From positions 1 through 64,000 of the forward strand of contig JBDNFW010000044.1 in NCBI GenBank assembly GCA_041689615.1: a stretch of DNA of 64,000 bases, written 5' to 3'. The stretch's first letter is position 1. Each line of letters opens with the position of its first letter. Below the pieces are notes generated by a model, which saw only the letters and a list, made by a program, of their open reading frames with translations, did no database searches and was not told the DNA's origin. This document shows positions 17,214-26,868 of the stretch, piece after piece. The translations under genes were made by a program, and so were the position numbers. This stretch comes from UBA7359 sp041689615 (GTDB taxonomy: Bacteria > Pseudomonadota > Gammaproteobacteria > Eutrophobiales > Eutrophobiaceae).

Positions 17214-18208
17214 GGTACTCAGCATCGGATAAGGTCGAGATTATTCAACTGGTACAGAACTCAGACTTATCGGTTCGACAAACGCTTGCTCGGTTGGACA
17301 TCCATAAGTCCACTTTTTACAACTGGCTCAAACGCTATGAGGAGAATGGGGTTGATGGTTTGGAAGATAAGAAACCGAGTCCTCATGCCGTATGGAATAA
17401 GATCACCGAGGAACACTGTGAAGCCGTTATCGAGTTAGCCTTAGAGCAGCCTGATTTATCACCTCGGGAACTGGCTGTTACCTATACTGACAAGAACGCC
17501 TATTTTATCTCAGAATCCACTGTGTACAGGCTGCTGAAAGAACAAGACTTAATCACCAGTCCGGCCTATATCCTGATGGAGGCCAGAGATAAATTCCAAC
17601 ATCCGACAACCCGTGTAAACGAGATGTGGCAAACGGACTTTACCTATTTCAAGATTATCGGTTGGGGCTGGTATTACTTATCTACAGTGTTGGACGATTA
17701 TTCACGTTACATTATTGCCTGGCGTTTATGTACGGGTATGAGTAGCCGTGATGTCTCTGATACGCTGGATGACGCCTTGCGCTTTACCGGACTTGATGCC
17801 GTAAAGGTTAATCATAAACCGCGTTTACTGAGTGATAATGGCCCGTGTTATATCTCCGGTGAATTAGCCGATTACCTTGAAGAAAACGGTATGACGCACA
17901 CTCGAGGACGACCTTATCATCCACAAACACAAGGCAAGATAGAGCGTTGGCATCGTTCAATGAAGAATCAGATATTACTTCACCACTATTATTTTCCCGG
18001 GGAACTGGAGGAACAGTTGCAGCGTTTTGTGAGTTATTACAACCATGAGCGTTATCATGAATCACTTGATAACCTGACACCGGCTGATGTCTTTTATGGG
18101 CGTGGCGAAGAAATACTAAGTCAACGTGAACTGATTAAACAAAACACGTTAGCTATGAGAAAACAAATGCATTACGATAAACAACAAGTGAAGCACATAA
18201 CCAATTGA
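17210..18208 (+). CDS. IS3-family transposase OrfB (DDE integrase)
   Basis: A 332-residue transposase catalytic subunit. An N-terminal helix-turn-helix (SVRQTLARLDIHKSTFYNWL, about 21-40) precedes the rve integrase core. The catalytic triad is visible as Asp in QTDFTYF (about 141), Asp in LSDNGPCY (about 203) and Glu in GKIERWHRS (about 239, spaced 35 residues as in DDE35E). The tail contains the typical YYNHERYHESLDNLTPADV. The start codon lies within the orfA stop (ATGA), so it may be made by re-initiation, by frameshift, or both. No disabling mutation is seen, so the element may be active. Confidence 0.95.
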   Translation: MRYSASDKVEIIQLVQNSDLSVRQTLARLDIHKSTFYNWLKRYEENGVDGLEDKKPSPHAVWNKITEEHCEAVIELALEQPDLSPRELAVTYTDKNAYFISESTVYRLLKEQDLITSPAYILMEARDKFQHPTTRVNEMWQTDFTYFKIIGWGWYYLSTVLDDYSRYIIAWRLCTGMSSRDVSDTLDDALRFTGLDAVKVNHKPRLLSDNGPCYISGELADYLEENGMTHTRGRPYHPQTQGKIERWHRSMKNQILLHHYYFPGELEEQLQRFVSYYNHERYHESLDNLTPADVFYGRGEEILSQRELIKQNTLAMRKQMHYDKQQVKHITN

Positions 18209-18232
18209 TGAACTAATGTGTCTCTTAAATCA
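18207..18232 (-). repeat. IS3-family right inverted repeat
   Basis: Reading the minus strand inward gives TGATTTAAGAGACACATTAG then TTCATC, matching the left repeat at most positions. It defines the right end of the element. Confidence 0.8.
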
Positions 18233-18347
18233 AACCGCTACCTGTCCAAAAGGTTTTGACGACGTACAATTTGATAAAGACAAACTTGCTTTGCATGATC
18301 GGCTTTCTAAAACTAAGTTGATCGTTCACAAAATACCAAACAACTAA
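18233..18347 (+). pseudogene. C-terminal fragment of an unrecognised gene to the right of the IS
   Basis: On the plus strand the frame ...CPKGFDDVQFDKDKLAL... ends in a TAA at 18345-18347, just inside the end of lptG on the other strand. Its composition is protein-like. An in-frame ATG exists at 18216, but that lies within the IS inverted repeat, so it is probably fortuitous. The fragment is not the partner of the minus-strand fragment left of the IS. No family recognised. Confidence 0.5.
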
Positions 18348-19405
18348 TGTTTTTTATTAAGCGTATAAAAAATATAAGAAAGCACCAGAATCGTTGGTAA
18401 TGTCACACTGATAAAAGAAGGAATGCCGTAAACAATTCCAAGATGTCCAGACACCTGATTGACAAGGTGAAATGAAACTCCAATTAACGCACCAATAAAA
18501 ACACGCTGACCTAAACCAACAGGCCGAGCTTCACATTTAACAACACATGTTGCCAATAAGATCATCGCAAGGATTGCGAATGGATTAACTATCTTTGACC
18601 AAAACGCCTGTACATAAAGCTTACTGCTTTGATTATTCGCTTTAAGATATTTAATGTAACTGATTAAACCATTTATCGATAAGTATCGTGGTCTAATCGT
18701 CACCATGTCGATCACTTCAGGGTTTAATAAGGCTTCCCATTCCGCCGTTTCAAAATGGTTTGATGTGACTTGTTGATCTGATATTTCGGTTTTCATTATG
18801 TCATGCAGAATCCACCTGTCTTGATCATACTCTGCATGCTCTGCACGGATACTCGATCTTAGTTGATGGTCTTCGTCGAATTCATAAATATAAATTTCTT
18901 CTACTCTGTCGCCAGGTAATATTTTTCTTATGTTGATGTAGTTATTACCATCACGTGACCAGAAACCGTTCTTGGTTTTTAATGATATTTGTTGTGTTAA
19001 AGCAATCGAGCGTTTCTGTTGTGCCTCATGTTCACTAATGGGCGCAATGACTTCGCCAATTAAGGTACTAATAACGACAAAGATTAAACCCGTCTTCAAT
19101 AGTGAATATGCAAGCTGCATCCGAGAGACGCCCGATGTTCTGATCACAGCCAACTCGCTGGAATTTGCTAACATCCCCAAGGCCGCCATACTGCCAATAA
19201 CAGTTGCTATGGGAAAAAGCTCGTAACTTAATCTTGGAACTGTTAACAGCACATATTGTATGGCTTCCAATACGCCATAATTTCCCTGACCAGTATCATC
19301 AAGTTGATCAACCAGGGAGAAAAAAGAAAAAATGGCGACCAAAGAAAACAATGCCAGCAAACTGGTCAGCAATATACTTTTACCTATATAACGATCAAGT
19401 ATCAT
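18344..19405 (-). CDS. lptG: LPS export ABC transporter permease LptG
   Basis: A 353-residue YjgP/YjgQ-family permease. With LptF and the LptB ATPase it extracts lipopolysaccharide from the inner membrane toward the LptC-A-D bridge. It starts ILDRYIGKSILLTSLLALF, with paired membrane helices at about 12-32, 55-80 and 95-120, a periplasmic jellyroll region (about 130-265), and three C-terminal helices (275-345). The ATSGVSRMQL-like motif (here RTSGVSRMQL) is the cytoplasmic coupling helix that contacts LptB. It lies 9 bases downstream of lptF. Its end abuts the IS-disturbed region, but the reading frame is complete. Confidence 0.95.
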   Translation of the reverse strand: MILDRYIGKSILLTSLLALFSLVAIFSFFSLVDQLDDTGQGNYGVLEAIQYVLLTVPRLSYELFPIATVIGSMAALGMLANSSELAVIRTSGVSRMQLAYSLLKTGLIFVVISTLIGEVIAPISEHEAQQKRSIALTQQISLKTKNGFWSRDGNNYINIRKILPGDRVEEIYIYEFDEDHQLRSSIRAEHAEYDQDRWILHDIMKTEISDQQVTSNHFETAEWEALLNPEVIDMVTIRPRYLSINGLISYIKYLKANNQSSKLYVQAFWSKIVNPFAILAMILLATCVVKCEARPVGLGQRVFIGALIGVSFHLVNQVSGHLGIVYGIPSFISVTLPTILVLSYIFYTLNKKH

Positions 19406-19414
19406 TGTCTAACC

Positions 19415-20536
19415 TTAAACATCACGCGAATCTTCAGCAGGAATAAGCTGATGTTGATCATCTTTATTATTTATCATGTAACGAATTTGCGGCATGTAAA
19501 ATAATATTAGTAATACACCAATCAATAATAAATGTACCCACCATAAACCGAGGTAGCCTGGAATCACATCACGTTTTAATAATGTTTGCGCAATACCAAG
19601 TAAATTACTGTAAATAAGATAAATTGATATGCCAATGATAAACGGCGTATATCGACGTTCACTGGCATGCGATTGCATTAATAAGATGGCGAGTATGGAT
19701 AACAATAGACAGGACAGCACTAATGAAAGTCGCCATTGAAATTCAGCCTGGTGTGCCTTGTTGTCTGAAACCATTATTTCAGAAGTTGGCAATGAAGATA
19801 TTTTTCCCGCCGCTGAACTTGCTGTCGCACTTTCCATCTGGATTGCATATTTATCATATTCAGTAATTTGATAATCCAGCAAACCCGGTTCGCCAACATA
19901 GCGACGACCTTCACTGAAAATGACATATTTACTTCCAGACTTTGGGTCAATTTTAAAACGAGCACTATCAGAAGTCAGTACGCCGAGTTTTCCTTCTTGC
20001 CTTACTTGCAAGAAAACTTCTTCCATCGAGCCTTTTTCCGACGATGGATTTTGTACATAAACCACGCGATCGCCTTGACTAAATTCTTTAAACTGCCCAG
20101 CTTTAATACCGGAGATATCCGATTCCTGCTTCGCTCTTTCCTTGAGTTCATGAATACTGTGTTCCGCCCATGGAGCGAGATATAAGGTAACAACAGAAAC
20201 AAACACACAAAAAACCAAAGCAAAGCGCGTCACCACTTTTATTTGAAAGACTTTGCTTATGCCTGATGCTGCCAAGATAACAAGTTCTCTGTCGCTGGCC
20301 ATACGAGAAAAGGCGAGCAACATGGCTATCAAAATTGAAACCGGCAGAATCTTTGGCAACGTCGCTAACATTTTGTAACCCAACATCAAGAAAACCATAT
20401 CTGCGGGCAGGTTGCCTTCTGCTGCATCGGCCAGAAAACCAACAAATTTGTTACTGGCAAAAACAAGGATTAGCAAGCTCAGTATCCACGTCAGCTTTTG
20501 CAGTAACTCCCTGTAGATATAGCGTTGAATGATCAC
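19415..20536 (-). CDS. lptF: LPS export ABC transporter permease LptF
   Basis: A 373-residue LptF permease, partner of LptG. It begins IIQRYIYRELLQKLTWILSL and has the coupling motif SDRELVILAASGISKVFQI around residues 80-98. The periplasmic domain contains VFLQVRQEGKLGVLTSDSAR. Three C-terminal membrane helices end near residue 350, followed by a short polar tail. It is divergent from pepA across about 210 bases, an arrangement conserved in many gammaproteobacteria. Confidence 0.95.
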   Translation of the reverse strand: MIIQRYIYRELLQKLTWILSLLILVFASNKFVGFLADAAEGNLPADMVFLMLGYKMLATLPKILPVSILIAMLLAFSRMASDRELVILAASGISKVFQIKVVTRFALVFCVFVSVVTLYLAPWAEHSIHELKERAKQESDISGIKAGQFKEFSQGDRVVYVQNPSSEKGSMEEVFLQVRQEGKLGVLTSDSARFKIDPKSGSKYVIFSEGRRYVGEPGLLDYQITEYDKYAIQMESATASSAAGKISSLPTSEIMVSDNKAHQAEFQWRLSLVLSCLLLSILAILLMQSHASERRYTPFIIGISIYLIYSNLLGIAQTLLKRDVIPGYLGLWWVHLLLIGVLLILFYMPQIRYMINNKDDQHQLIPAEDSRDV

Positions 20537-20748
20537 GATTCTAACCTTTTATTGAAATACGGCTTTGCTTAGTCGGAGATAAATGAATAAACTTGTCTAA
20601 AAGTACGGTTTTGGTCATTTTTCTCTGTTTTTAACAAAAATCAAAGCAATTATGACACGCTTACAGCGTTAGCGCAGAATAATATCGTACGCTTTTAATT
20701 CATTAAAATAACAAAAAATTATATAGCAAAAGCTATTTTGGAGCGGTT

Positions 20749-22239
20749 ATGGATTTCAACATAAAGAGTGGCGACCCTGAAAAACAACGGACGGCCTGTG
20801 TCATTGTTGGCATATTTGAATCAAGACGACTTTCTGCTGCGGCCAAAGCGATTGATGCGGTTAGCGACAAACACCTGTCGAATCTGATCCGTCGTGGTGA
20901 TATGGATGGTGGCAAGGGACAATATTTATTACTGCACAATGTGCCGGGAATGATAGCCGACCGAGTACTTCTTATTGGTTGTGGTAAAGAAAGAGAAATC
21001 GATGACAGAGCTTACCGCAAAATTATTGCCGATAGTATTCGTGCATTGAACAGTACCGGCTCGCTGGAATGCGTAAATTATCTTAGTGAGTTAACGATAA
21101 AAGGGCGCGACCACACCTGGAAAATCAGACATGCGGTGCAAGCGGCAGAACATAGTCTGTATCAATTTGATGAATTGAAAAGCAAGAAAAAGAAGACCAA
21201 ACGTCCATTACGCAAAATTACGTTTACTGTTCCAACTCGCAAAGAGTTACCACAAGGTGAAAAAGCAATGCAAGAAGGGCGTGCTATTGCGAATGGTGTA
21301 AAACTAACTCGTGATCTTGCTAATCGTCCGTCTAATATTTGTACGCCAACCTATCTAGCAAAACAGGCACAGGATTTAGCGAAAGGAAACCGTTCACTAA
21401 CGGTTACTGTATTAGAAGAAGCGGATATGGAAAAACTGGGAATGGGTTCCCTGTTATCTGTATCACAGGGCTCAGAAGAACCGGCTAAATTAATAACATT
21501 GGAATATAAAGGTTCAAAGAAAACACAAAAACCTATCGTACTTGTTGGCAAAGGTGTCACTTTTGACACTGGCGGTATTTCAATTAAACCGGCTCTGGCG
21601 ATGGACGAAATGAAATACGATATGTGTGGTGCCGCTTCTGTTTTTGGAACCATTGCTGCTGTAGCCGAGCTAGCTTTACCAATTAACGTTGTTGGCGTTA
21701 TTCCTGCTGTTGAAAACATGCCTAGCGGAACAGCAACAAATCCGGGTGATATTTTTACCAGTATGTCTGGCAAAACCATCGAAGTTTTAAACACAGATGC
21801 TGAAGGCCGTTTAATACTGTGCGATGCCATTACTTATAGTGAACGTTTTAACCCTGAAGTCGTTATTGATATCGCCACATTAACCGGCGCATGCGTTGTT
21901 GCCTTGGGTGCACATGCGTCAGGCTTGTTAAGTAACCATAATCCTTTAGCAAGAGATCTGTTAAATGCGGGGGAAGAGTCCGGTGATCGTGCTTGGCAAT
22001 TACCACTATGGGACGAATACCAACAACAACTTAACAGTCCCTTTGCAGATATGGCAAACGTTGGTGGTCGAGAAGCGGGAACCGTAACTGCTGCCTGTTT
22101 CTTATCTCGCTTTGCTGAAAAATATCATTGGGCACATCTTGATATTGCTGGCACAGCCTGGATATCAGGTAATAACAAGGGTGCAACTGGACGACCTGTC
22201 TCATTATTGATGCAGTATATTTTTAATCAAATAAAGTAG
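20749..22239 (+). CDS. pepA: cytosol aminopeptidase PepA
   Basis: A 496-residue leucyl aminopeptidase of family M17, a hexameric two-metal enzyme that removes N-terminal residues. In many gammaproteobacteria it also binds DNA. The catalytic domain contains VGKGVTFDTGGISIKPA (about residues 263-279), MKYDMCGAA and the family signature NTDAEGRLIL (about 347-356), with the metal-binding Lys, Asp and Glu residues in place. A clear GGAG lies before the ATG. A small palindrome (ATAGCaaaaGCTAT) sits just upstream of the ribosome site. It heads the pepA-holC-hypothetical-valS operon. Confidence 0.97.
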   Translation: MDFNIKSGDPEKQRTACVIVGIFESRRLSAAAKAIDAVSDKHLSNLIRRGDMDGGKGQYLLLHNVPGMIADRVLLIGCGKEREIDDRAYRKIIADSIRALNSTGSLECVNYLSELTIKGRDHTWKIRHAVQAAEHSLYQFDELKSKKKKTKRPLRKITFTVPTRKELPQGEKAMQEGRAIANGVKLTRDLANRPSNICTPTYLAKQAQDLAKGNRSLTVTVLEEADMEKLGMGSLLSVSQGSEEPAKLITLEYKGSKKTQKPIVLVGKGVTFDTGGISIKPALAMDEMKYDMCGAASVFGTIAAVAELALPINVVGVIPAVENMPSGTATNPGDIFTSMSGKTIEVLNTDAEGRLILCDAITYSERFNPEVVIDIATLTGACVVALGAHASGLLSNHNPLARDLLNAGEESGDRAWQLPLWDEYQQQLNSPFADMANVGGREAGTVTAACFLSRFAEKYHWAHLDIAGTAWISGNNKGATGRPVSLLMQYIFNQIK

Positions 22240-22257
22240 CCTCGGAACTTATCTTTC

Positions 22258-22698
22258 ATGTCACGCGTTGACTTTTATATCTTGCCTGAAGGTGCCGGCA
22301 CGGACAGATTCGCATGCACGATTGCAAAAAAAGCATGGGCAACAGGAAACCGTGTTCATATACATACGCAATCAGAAGAGAATGCGAAAAGTATGGATGA
22401 TCTATTGTGGACGTTTCGTGATATCAGTTTTATTCCCCACGAGTTATATGATGGTACAGTGAACGATGACACGCCGGTTACCATTGGCTTCGGTAATAAT
22501 TTTCCGGAAAAGTCGCAAGTCATCATTAATCTTGATAACGAAATTCCTGACTTCGCATCAAACTTTGATCGCATTGTTGAAATTGTTGGCGGTGATGAGA
22601 CCAATAAGCAATTCGCAAGACAACGATATAAACAATACAAAAGTGGCGACTACGAAACACATGATCACAAAATAGATAAGCTGCAAGATCATGATTGA
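22258..22698 (+). CDS. holC: DNA polymerase III subunit chi HolC
   Basis: A 146-residue HolC, which links the clamp loader to single-strand binding protein. It opens RVDFYILPEG and contains ACTIAKKAWATGNRVHIHTQ, DDLLWTFRDISFIPHEL and PVTIGFGNNFPEKSQVIINL, the conserved fold pieces of chi. It lies 18 bases after pepA and overlaps the next gene by 8 bases. The pepA-holC-valS order is a gammaproteobacterial signature, supporting the call. Confidence 0.93.
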   Translation: MSRVDFYILPEGAGTDRFACTIAKKAWATGNRVHIHTQSEENAKSMDDLLWTFRDISFIPHELYDGTVNDDTPVTIGFGNNFPEKSQVIINLDNEIPDFASNFDRIVEIVGGDETNKQFARQRYKQYKSGDYETHDHKIDKLQDHD

Positions 22699-23080
22699 TT
22701 CAACAAAGGAACCGGGAACCTCATTACCCGAATTAGATCAGGATAATTTGATTGATCAAATTGATGAGTTGGAAAAGTTACTCGCCGAAAAAAAAGCGGA
22801 AACACAACAAACTATTCTACCTCGACTCAACGTCGGCACAGATGGCATACCGGTTTTAGTAGAAGCCGTTACTGAAGAAGGTTTAAGTTCTGATAAAACA
22901 TCATCATTGAGTAGCTTGAAAAAAGATGACCAATTAATTAACGATATTATCGACAAAATTGATAAAGAAATTACCGAAGATCTGGATGAATTAATACTCA
23001 TGCTTAAAGACAGCATTATTGATGAAGTTAAAACGCGATTACTAAAAGAATTGCATATCAATGAAGACAAAAATAAATAA
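22691..23080 (+). CDS. hypothetical protein between holC and valS
   Basis: A 129-residue acidic protein without membrane segments. It has a Leu/Glu-rich helix near the N-terminus (LIDQIDELEKLLAEKKAE), a short central stretch (ILPRLNVGTDGIPVLVEAV), and a C-terminal amphipathic helix ending KTRLLKELHINED. Small acidic proteins at this position are common in gammaproteobacteria, but I do not recognise a characterised family. It overlaps holC by 8 bases and ends 26 bases before valS, so it is surely part of the operon. Confidence 0.75.
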   Translation: MIDSTKEPGTSLPELDQDNLIDQIDELEKLLAEKKAETQQTILPRLNVGTDGIPVLVEAVTEEGLSSDKTSSLSSLKKDDQLINDIIDKIDKEITEDLDELILMLKDSIIDEVKTRLLKELHINEDKNK

Positions 23081-23106
23081 AAATAATAAAGACGATTACC
23101 TTACAC

Positions 23107-25935
23107 ATGGAAAAAACTTACAGCCCCGAATCGATAGAAACTAATTGCTACGAAAATTGGGAAAAAAATAATTACTTCGCGCCGAAAGGTGAAGGTGAGC
23201 CTTATTGCATCATGCTACCACCACCGAATGTCACCGGTAGTTTGCATATGGGTCATGCTTTTCAACAAACTTTGATGGATGTATTAACGCGTTATCATCG
23301 TATGAATGGTGATGACACCTTATGGCAATGCGGCACTGACCATGCCGGTATTGCAACGCAGATGGTCGTTGAACGACAACTGCAACAAAAAGATAACACC
23401 TCACGACATGATCTCGGACGGGAAAAATTCATTGATGCGGTTTGGGACTGGAAAGAACATTCAGGTAACACCATTACGCGTCAATCGCGGCGACTCGGTA
23501 CATCAATGGATTGGTCGCGCGAACGTTTCACTATGGATGAAGGTTTATCAGAAGCGGTTAAAGAAGTGTTTGTTCGATTACATGAAGAAGGTTTGATCTA
23601 TCGCGGCAAACGACTCGTTAATTGGGATCCTGTTTTACATACGGCTATCTCTGATCTTGAAGTTATCTCTGAAGAAGAAAACGGTTATCTTTGGCATATG
23701 CGTTATCCATTAAAAGAACCTGTTGATGGATTGGAATATATTGTCGTTGCAACGACGCGACCTGAAACAATGCTCGGTGATGCTGCTGTTGCTGTTCATC
23801 CTGATGACGAACGTTATAAGAACTTAATTGGCAAAGAAGTATTACTTCCATTAACCGATAGAACTCTACCGGTTATTGCCGATGACTATGTTGATCCTGA
23901 ATTTGGAACCGGTTGTGTAAAAATTACACCGGCACATGATTTCAATGACTATGAAATGGGCGAACGACATAATCTTGAGAAGATAAATATTTTTACCGTT
24001 GATGCTGCCATGAATGATGAAGCACCGGAAAAATATCGCGGCATGGATCGTTATGTCGCACGTAAACAAATAGTGGCCGATCTTGAAGAACTCGGTTTAA
24101 TAGACAAGATCGACGACCATAAATTAATGGTGCCGCGCGGTGATCGTTCACATCAAGTCGTCGAACCTTATCTAACTGATCAATGGTATGTAAAAGTTCA
24201 ACCGCTGGCTGATCCTGCAATCAAAGCAGTAAAGGATGGCGACATTAAGTTTGTTCCTGCCAACTGGGATAAAACTTATTTCGAATGGATGAATAATATT
24301 GAAGACTGGTGCATCTCTCGCCAACTTTGGTGGGGACATCGAATTCCAGCGTGGTATGACGATGAAGCTAATATTTATGTTGGTCGTGACGAAGCTGAAG
24401 TCAGAGAAAAACATAATCTTGGCGACATTAATCTAAAGCAAGATGAAGATGTATTAGATACCTGGTTCTCTTCAGCGCTATGGCCTTATTCAACTTTAGG
24501 CTGGCCGGAGAAAACGCCCGAGCTTGATAAATTTTATCCGACCAGTGTTTTGGTTACCGGCTTCGACATTATCTTTTTCTGGGTTGCACGTATGATCATG
24601 ATGGGGCTTAAGTTCATGGGCGATGTGCCATTCAAGGAAATTTATATTCACGGTCTGGTTCGTGATTCCGATGGACAGAAGATGTCCAAATCGAAAGGTA
24701 ATGTTATTGATCCATTAGATGTGATTGATGGTATTGATCTGGAGGCATTAGTCAGCAAACGAACAAGCGGACTAATGCAGCCACAAATGGCAGCGAAGAT
24801 TGAAAAAGTAACACGTAAACATTTTCCGGAAGGCATCGCAGCTTATGGTACTGATTCTTTACGTTTTACGTTTGCAACTATGGCAACACAAGGTAGAGAT
24901 ATTCGTTTTGATATTGGTCGTATAGAAGGTTACAGAAATTTTTGTAACAAAATATGGAATGCAACAAGATATGTATTAATGATGTGCGATGCACATGGAT
25001 GTGCAAGTGTCGCGAGAGGACAGGAGTCCGTAGCTACGGAATCTCATAATATAGACATTAATAATGGCGATAAAGAGTTCGGTCTTGCAGATCGCTGGAT
25101 CAATACAGAACTAGCCAAAGTCATTGCAGCAACACATGAGGGTATGCGTACGTATCGCTTTGATCTTGCATCACAAGCGCTTTACGAATTTACCTGGGAT
25201 CAATATTGCGACTGGTATTTAGAATTATCTAAAACAACTTTGAATAGTGACCAAGCTAGCGAAGCAGAAAAGCGCGGCACTTTATATACATTAATTAATG
25301 TACTCGAAACACTGTTGCGCGCACTGCACCCGTTCATGCCTTTTATTACTGAAGAGCTCTGGCAACGTGTTGCGCCGCTGATAGAAAAGAAAGGTGAAAG
25401 CGTTATGCTTGAAGCTTTCCCAAAACATGATGATCTTGAAAGCGATGATAATGCGGCAAAACAAATTGAATGGGTAAAATTATTCATATTAGGTGTTCGT
25501 CGTATTCGTGCCGAAAGAGATATCTCACCGGGCAAATCATTAAATGTATTTGTGCGTAATGGCACAGCTGAAGAATCACAATGCCTGGAAGAAAATAAAG
25601 CTTACATACAATCATTGGGTAAAATTGGATCGATTAGTCATGCTGAAGGCGAAATGGATGACGCGGTTATGGCATTGGCAGGAGAAATGACCTTACTTGT
25701 TCCTTTAGCTGATATTATTGATCCAGAAGCTGAAAAAGCTCGCGTCCTTAATCTTCTTGGAAAACTGGAAAAAGAAAAATCCGGTATTGAGAACAAACTG
25801 GAAAATAAAAACTTTGTGGAACGTGCGCCAGAAGAGGTAGTCGAAGGTGTGAAACAACGACTAGCTGATATACTAAACGAAATTAAGACATACCAAGAAC
25901 AACTGCAATCTATATCCAAACTATTAAATAAATAA
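23107..25935 (+). CDS. valS: valyl-tRNA synthetase ValS
   Basis: A 942-residue class I aminoacyl-tRNA synthetase, close to the E. coli length. The HIGH-type motif is PPPNVTGSLHMGHAF (about 38-52), the KMSKS motif is GQKMSKSKGN (about 522-531), and the CP1 editing domain contains VATTRPETMLGDAAVAVHP. The anticodon-binding domain and the C-terminal coiled-coil arm (LLGKLEKEKSGIENKLENK) are present. The stop overlaps the next start as TAATG. No lesion seen. Confidence 0.98.
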   Translation: MEKTYSPESIETNCYENWEKNNYFAPKGEGEPYCIMLPPPNVTGSLHMGHAFQQTLMDVLTRYHRMNGDDTLWQCGTDHAGIATQMVVERQLQQKDNTSRHDLGREKFIDAVWDWKEHSGNTITRQSRRLGTSMDWSRERFTMDEGLSEAVKEVFVRLHEEGLIYRGKRLVNWDPVLHTAISDLEVISEEENGYLWHMRYPLKEPVDGLEYIVVATTRPETMLGDAAVAVHPDDERYKNLIGKEVLLPLTDRTLPVIADDYVDPEFGTGCVKITPAHDFNDYEMGERHNLEKINIFTVDAAMNDEAPEKYRGMDRYVARKQIVADLEELGLIDKIDDHKLMVPRGDRSHQVVEPYLTDQWYVKVQPLADPAIKAVKDGDIKFVPANWDKTYFEWMNNIEDWCISRQLWWGHRIPAWYDDEANIYVGRDEAEVREKHNLGDINLKQDEDVLDTWFSSALWPYSTLGWPEKTPELDKFYPTSVLVTGFDIIFFWVARMIMMGLKFMGDVPFKEIYIHGLVRDSDGQKMSKSKGNVIDPLDVIDGIDLEALVSKRTSGLMQPQMAAKIEKVTRKHFPEGIAAYGTDSLRFTFATMATQGRDIRFDIGRIEGYRNFCNKIWNATRYVLMMCDAHGCASVARGQESVATESHNIDINNGDKEFGLADRWINTELAKVIAATHEGMRTYRFDLASQALYEFTWDQYCDWYLELSKTTLNSDQASEAEKRGTLYTLINVLETLLRALHPFMPFITEELWQRVAPLIEKKGESVMLEAFPKHDDLESDDNAAKQIEWVKLFILGVRRIRAERDISPGKSLNVFVRNGTAEESQCLEENKAYIQSLGKIGSISHAEGEMDDAVMALAGEMTLLVPLADIIDPEAEKARVLNLLGKLEKEKSGIENKLENKNFVERAPEEVVEGVKQRLADILNEIKTYQEQLQSISKLLNK

Positions 25936-26615
25936 TGTTTAACACGATAAAAGAAGAAATAGACGTCGTATTTGAACGCGACCCGGCAGCACGTTCGGTT
26001 CTGGAAACCATTCTTACCTGCCCCGGTTTTCAGGCAATTGTTTTTCATCGTTTGAATCATTGGCTTTGGAACAAGAAGCTACATTTGCTCGCGCGCATAA
26101 CTGCACATATGGCTCGTTTCTTAACCGGCATCGAAATTCATCCCGGCGCCGTTATCGGACGACGCTTTTTTATTGATCATGGCATGGGTATTGTTATTGG
26201 TGAAACGGCAGAAATTGGCGATGATGTTTCTATTTATCATGGCGTGACACTTGGCGGCACAACCTGGAACAAAGGCAAACGACATCCAACCCTGAAGAAT
26301 AATGTGGTTATTGGCGCGGGCGCAAAAATACTGGGACCAATTACTGTTTCTGAAGGCGCACGTATTGGTTGTAATGCCGTTGTCGTTAAAGATGTACCTG
26401 AAGGCGCAACCGTCGTCGGTGTTCCCGGCCATGTTGTCGTTACGAAGGATACATCCGAAAAATCAGAACAACGCGAAGCCATGGCGAAGAAGATTGGCTT
26501 TGAAGCCTATGCCGAAAGTAAAGATATGTCTGACCCAGTACAAAATGCATTGGATTCAATACTCGATCATTTGCATAAAGTTGAAAACGAACTCGAAGAA
26601 CTAAAAAAGAAATAA
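25935..26615 (+). CDS. cysE: serine O-acetyltransferase (CysE/EpsC-type)
   Basis: A 226-residue hexapeptide-repeat acetyltransferase making O-acetylserine for cysteine synthesis. The left-handed beta-helix is clear: IHPGAVIGRRFFIDHGMGIV, ETAEIGDDVSIYHGVTLGGT and GAKILGPITV. It contains the active-site DHGMG and YHGVTLGG segments. It is the shorter EpsC-like form (E. coli CysE is about 273), with a helical N-terminal DPAARSVLETILTCPGF region. The C-terminus has a charged helix (HLHKVENELEELKKK). It is translationally coupled to valS (TAATG). Confidence 0.9.
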   Translation: MFNTIKEEIDVVFERDPAARSVLETILTCPGFQAIVFHRLNHWLWNKKLHLLARITAHMARFLTGIEIHPGAVIGRRFFIDHGMGIVIGETAEIGDDVSIYHGVTLGGTTWNKGKRHPTLKNNVVIGAGAKILGPITVSEGARIGCNAVVVKDVPEGATVVGVPGHVVVTKDTSEKSEQREAMAKKIGFEAYAESKDMSDPVQNALDSILDHLHKVENELEELKKK

Positions 26616-26627
26616 AGTAGAATTGTC

Positions 26628-26843
26628 ATGACTGAATATAAAGATCCGAATATTTTTCAAATAGCCTTTAGCTTGTTAGCGTCTTTCTTTGGCGTACAAA
26701 ATAAAGAGAATATGGCTAGAGATGAACAATACATCGAAAAGAACGGAATCAAAGTTTATATCATCATGGGTTTCTTTCTGGTTTTTTGTTTACTGCTTAC
26801 TTTGTTTGGAATTGTCCAAGTTGTTCTGCACTTTGCGGTGTAA
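26628..26843 (+). CDS. DUF2970 small membrane protein
   Basis: A 71-residue protein with a soluble N-terminus containing FQIAFSLLASFFGVQNKENM (about 10-29) and one membrane helix (about 45-68, VYIIMGFFLVFCLLLTLFG). This layout matches the DUF2970 family of small inner-membrane proteins. It lies 12 bases after cysE. Function unknown. It is the last conserved gene before the restriction locus on the opposite strand. Confidence 0.85.
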   Translation: MTEYKDPNIFQIAFSLLASFFGVQNKENMARDEQYIEKNGIKVYIIMGFFLVFCLLLTLFGIVQVVLHFAV

Positions 26844-26868
26844 AATTTCACCTATAGATAGAAACAAA

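Larger units (their letters stand above)
16802..18232 (+). mobile_element. IS3-family insertion sequence, about 1.43 kb
   Basis: Bounded by imperfect inverted repeats (TGATT...AAGAGA...TTAGTTCATC) at 16802-16831 and 18207-18232. It encodes OrfA (HTH plus leucine-zipper-like tail) and OrfB (DDE integrase), with a slippery A7G between them. It is noticeably more GC-rich than the surrounding island. No matching target-site duplication is seen: the left flank ends CTAGCC, the right flank begins AACCGC. Different broken genes lie on the two sides, which points to an adjacent deletion or to recombination between IS copies. Confidence 0.9.

Noticed and set aside
18216..18347. A complete 43-codon gene right of the IS
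   Set aside because: Its ATG lies inside the IS inverted repeat; a gene tail cut by the IS is more likely.
26237..26482. Long open frames antisense to and overlapping cysE
   Set aside because: They are shadows of the strongly conserved acetyltransferase frame with no features of their own.
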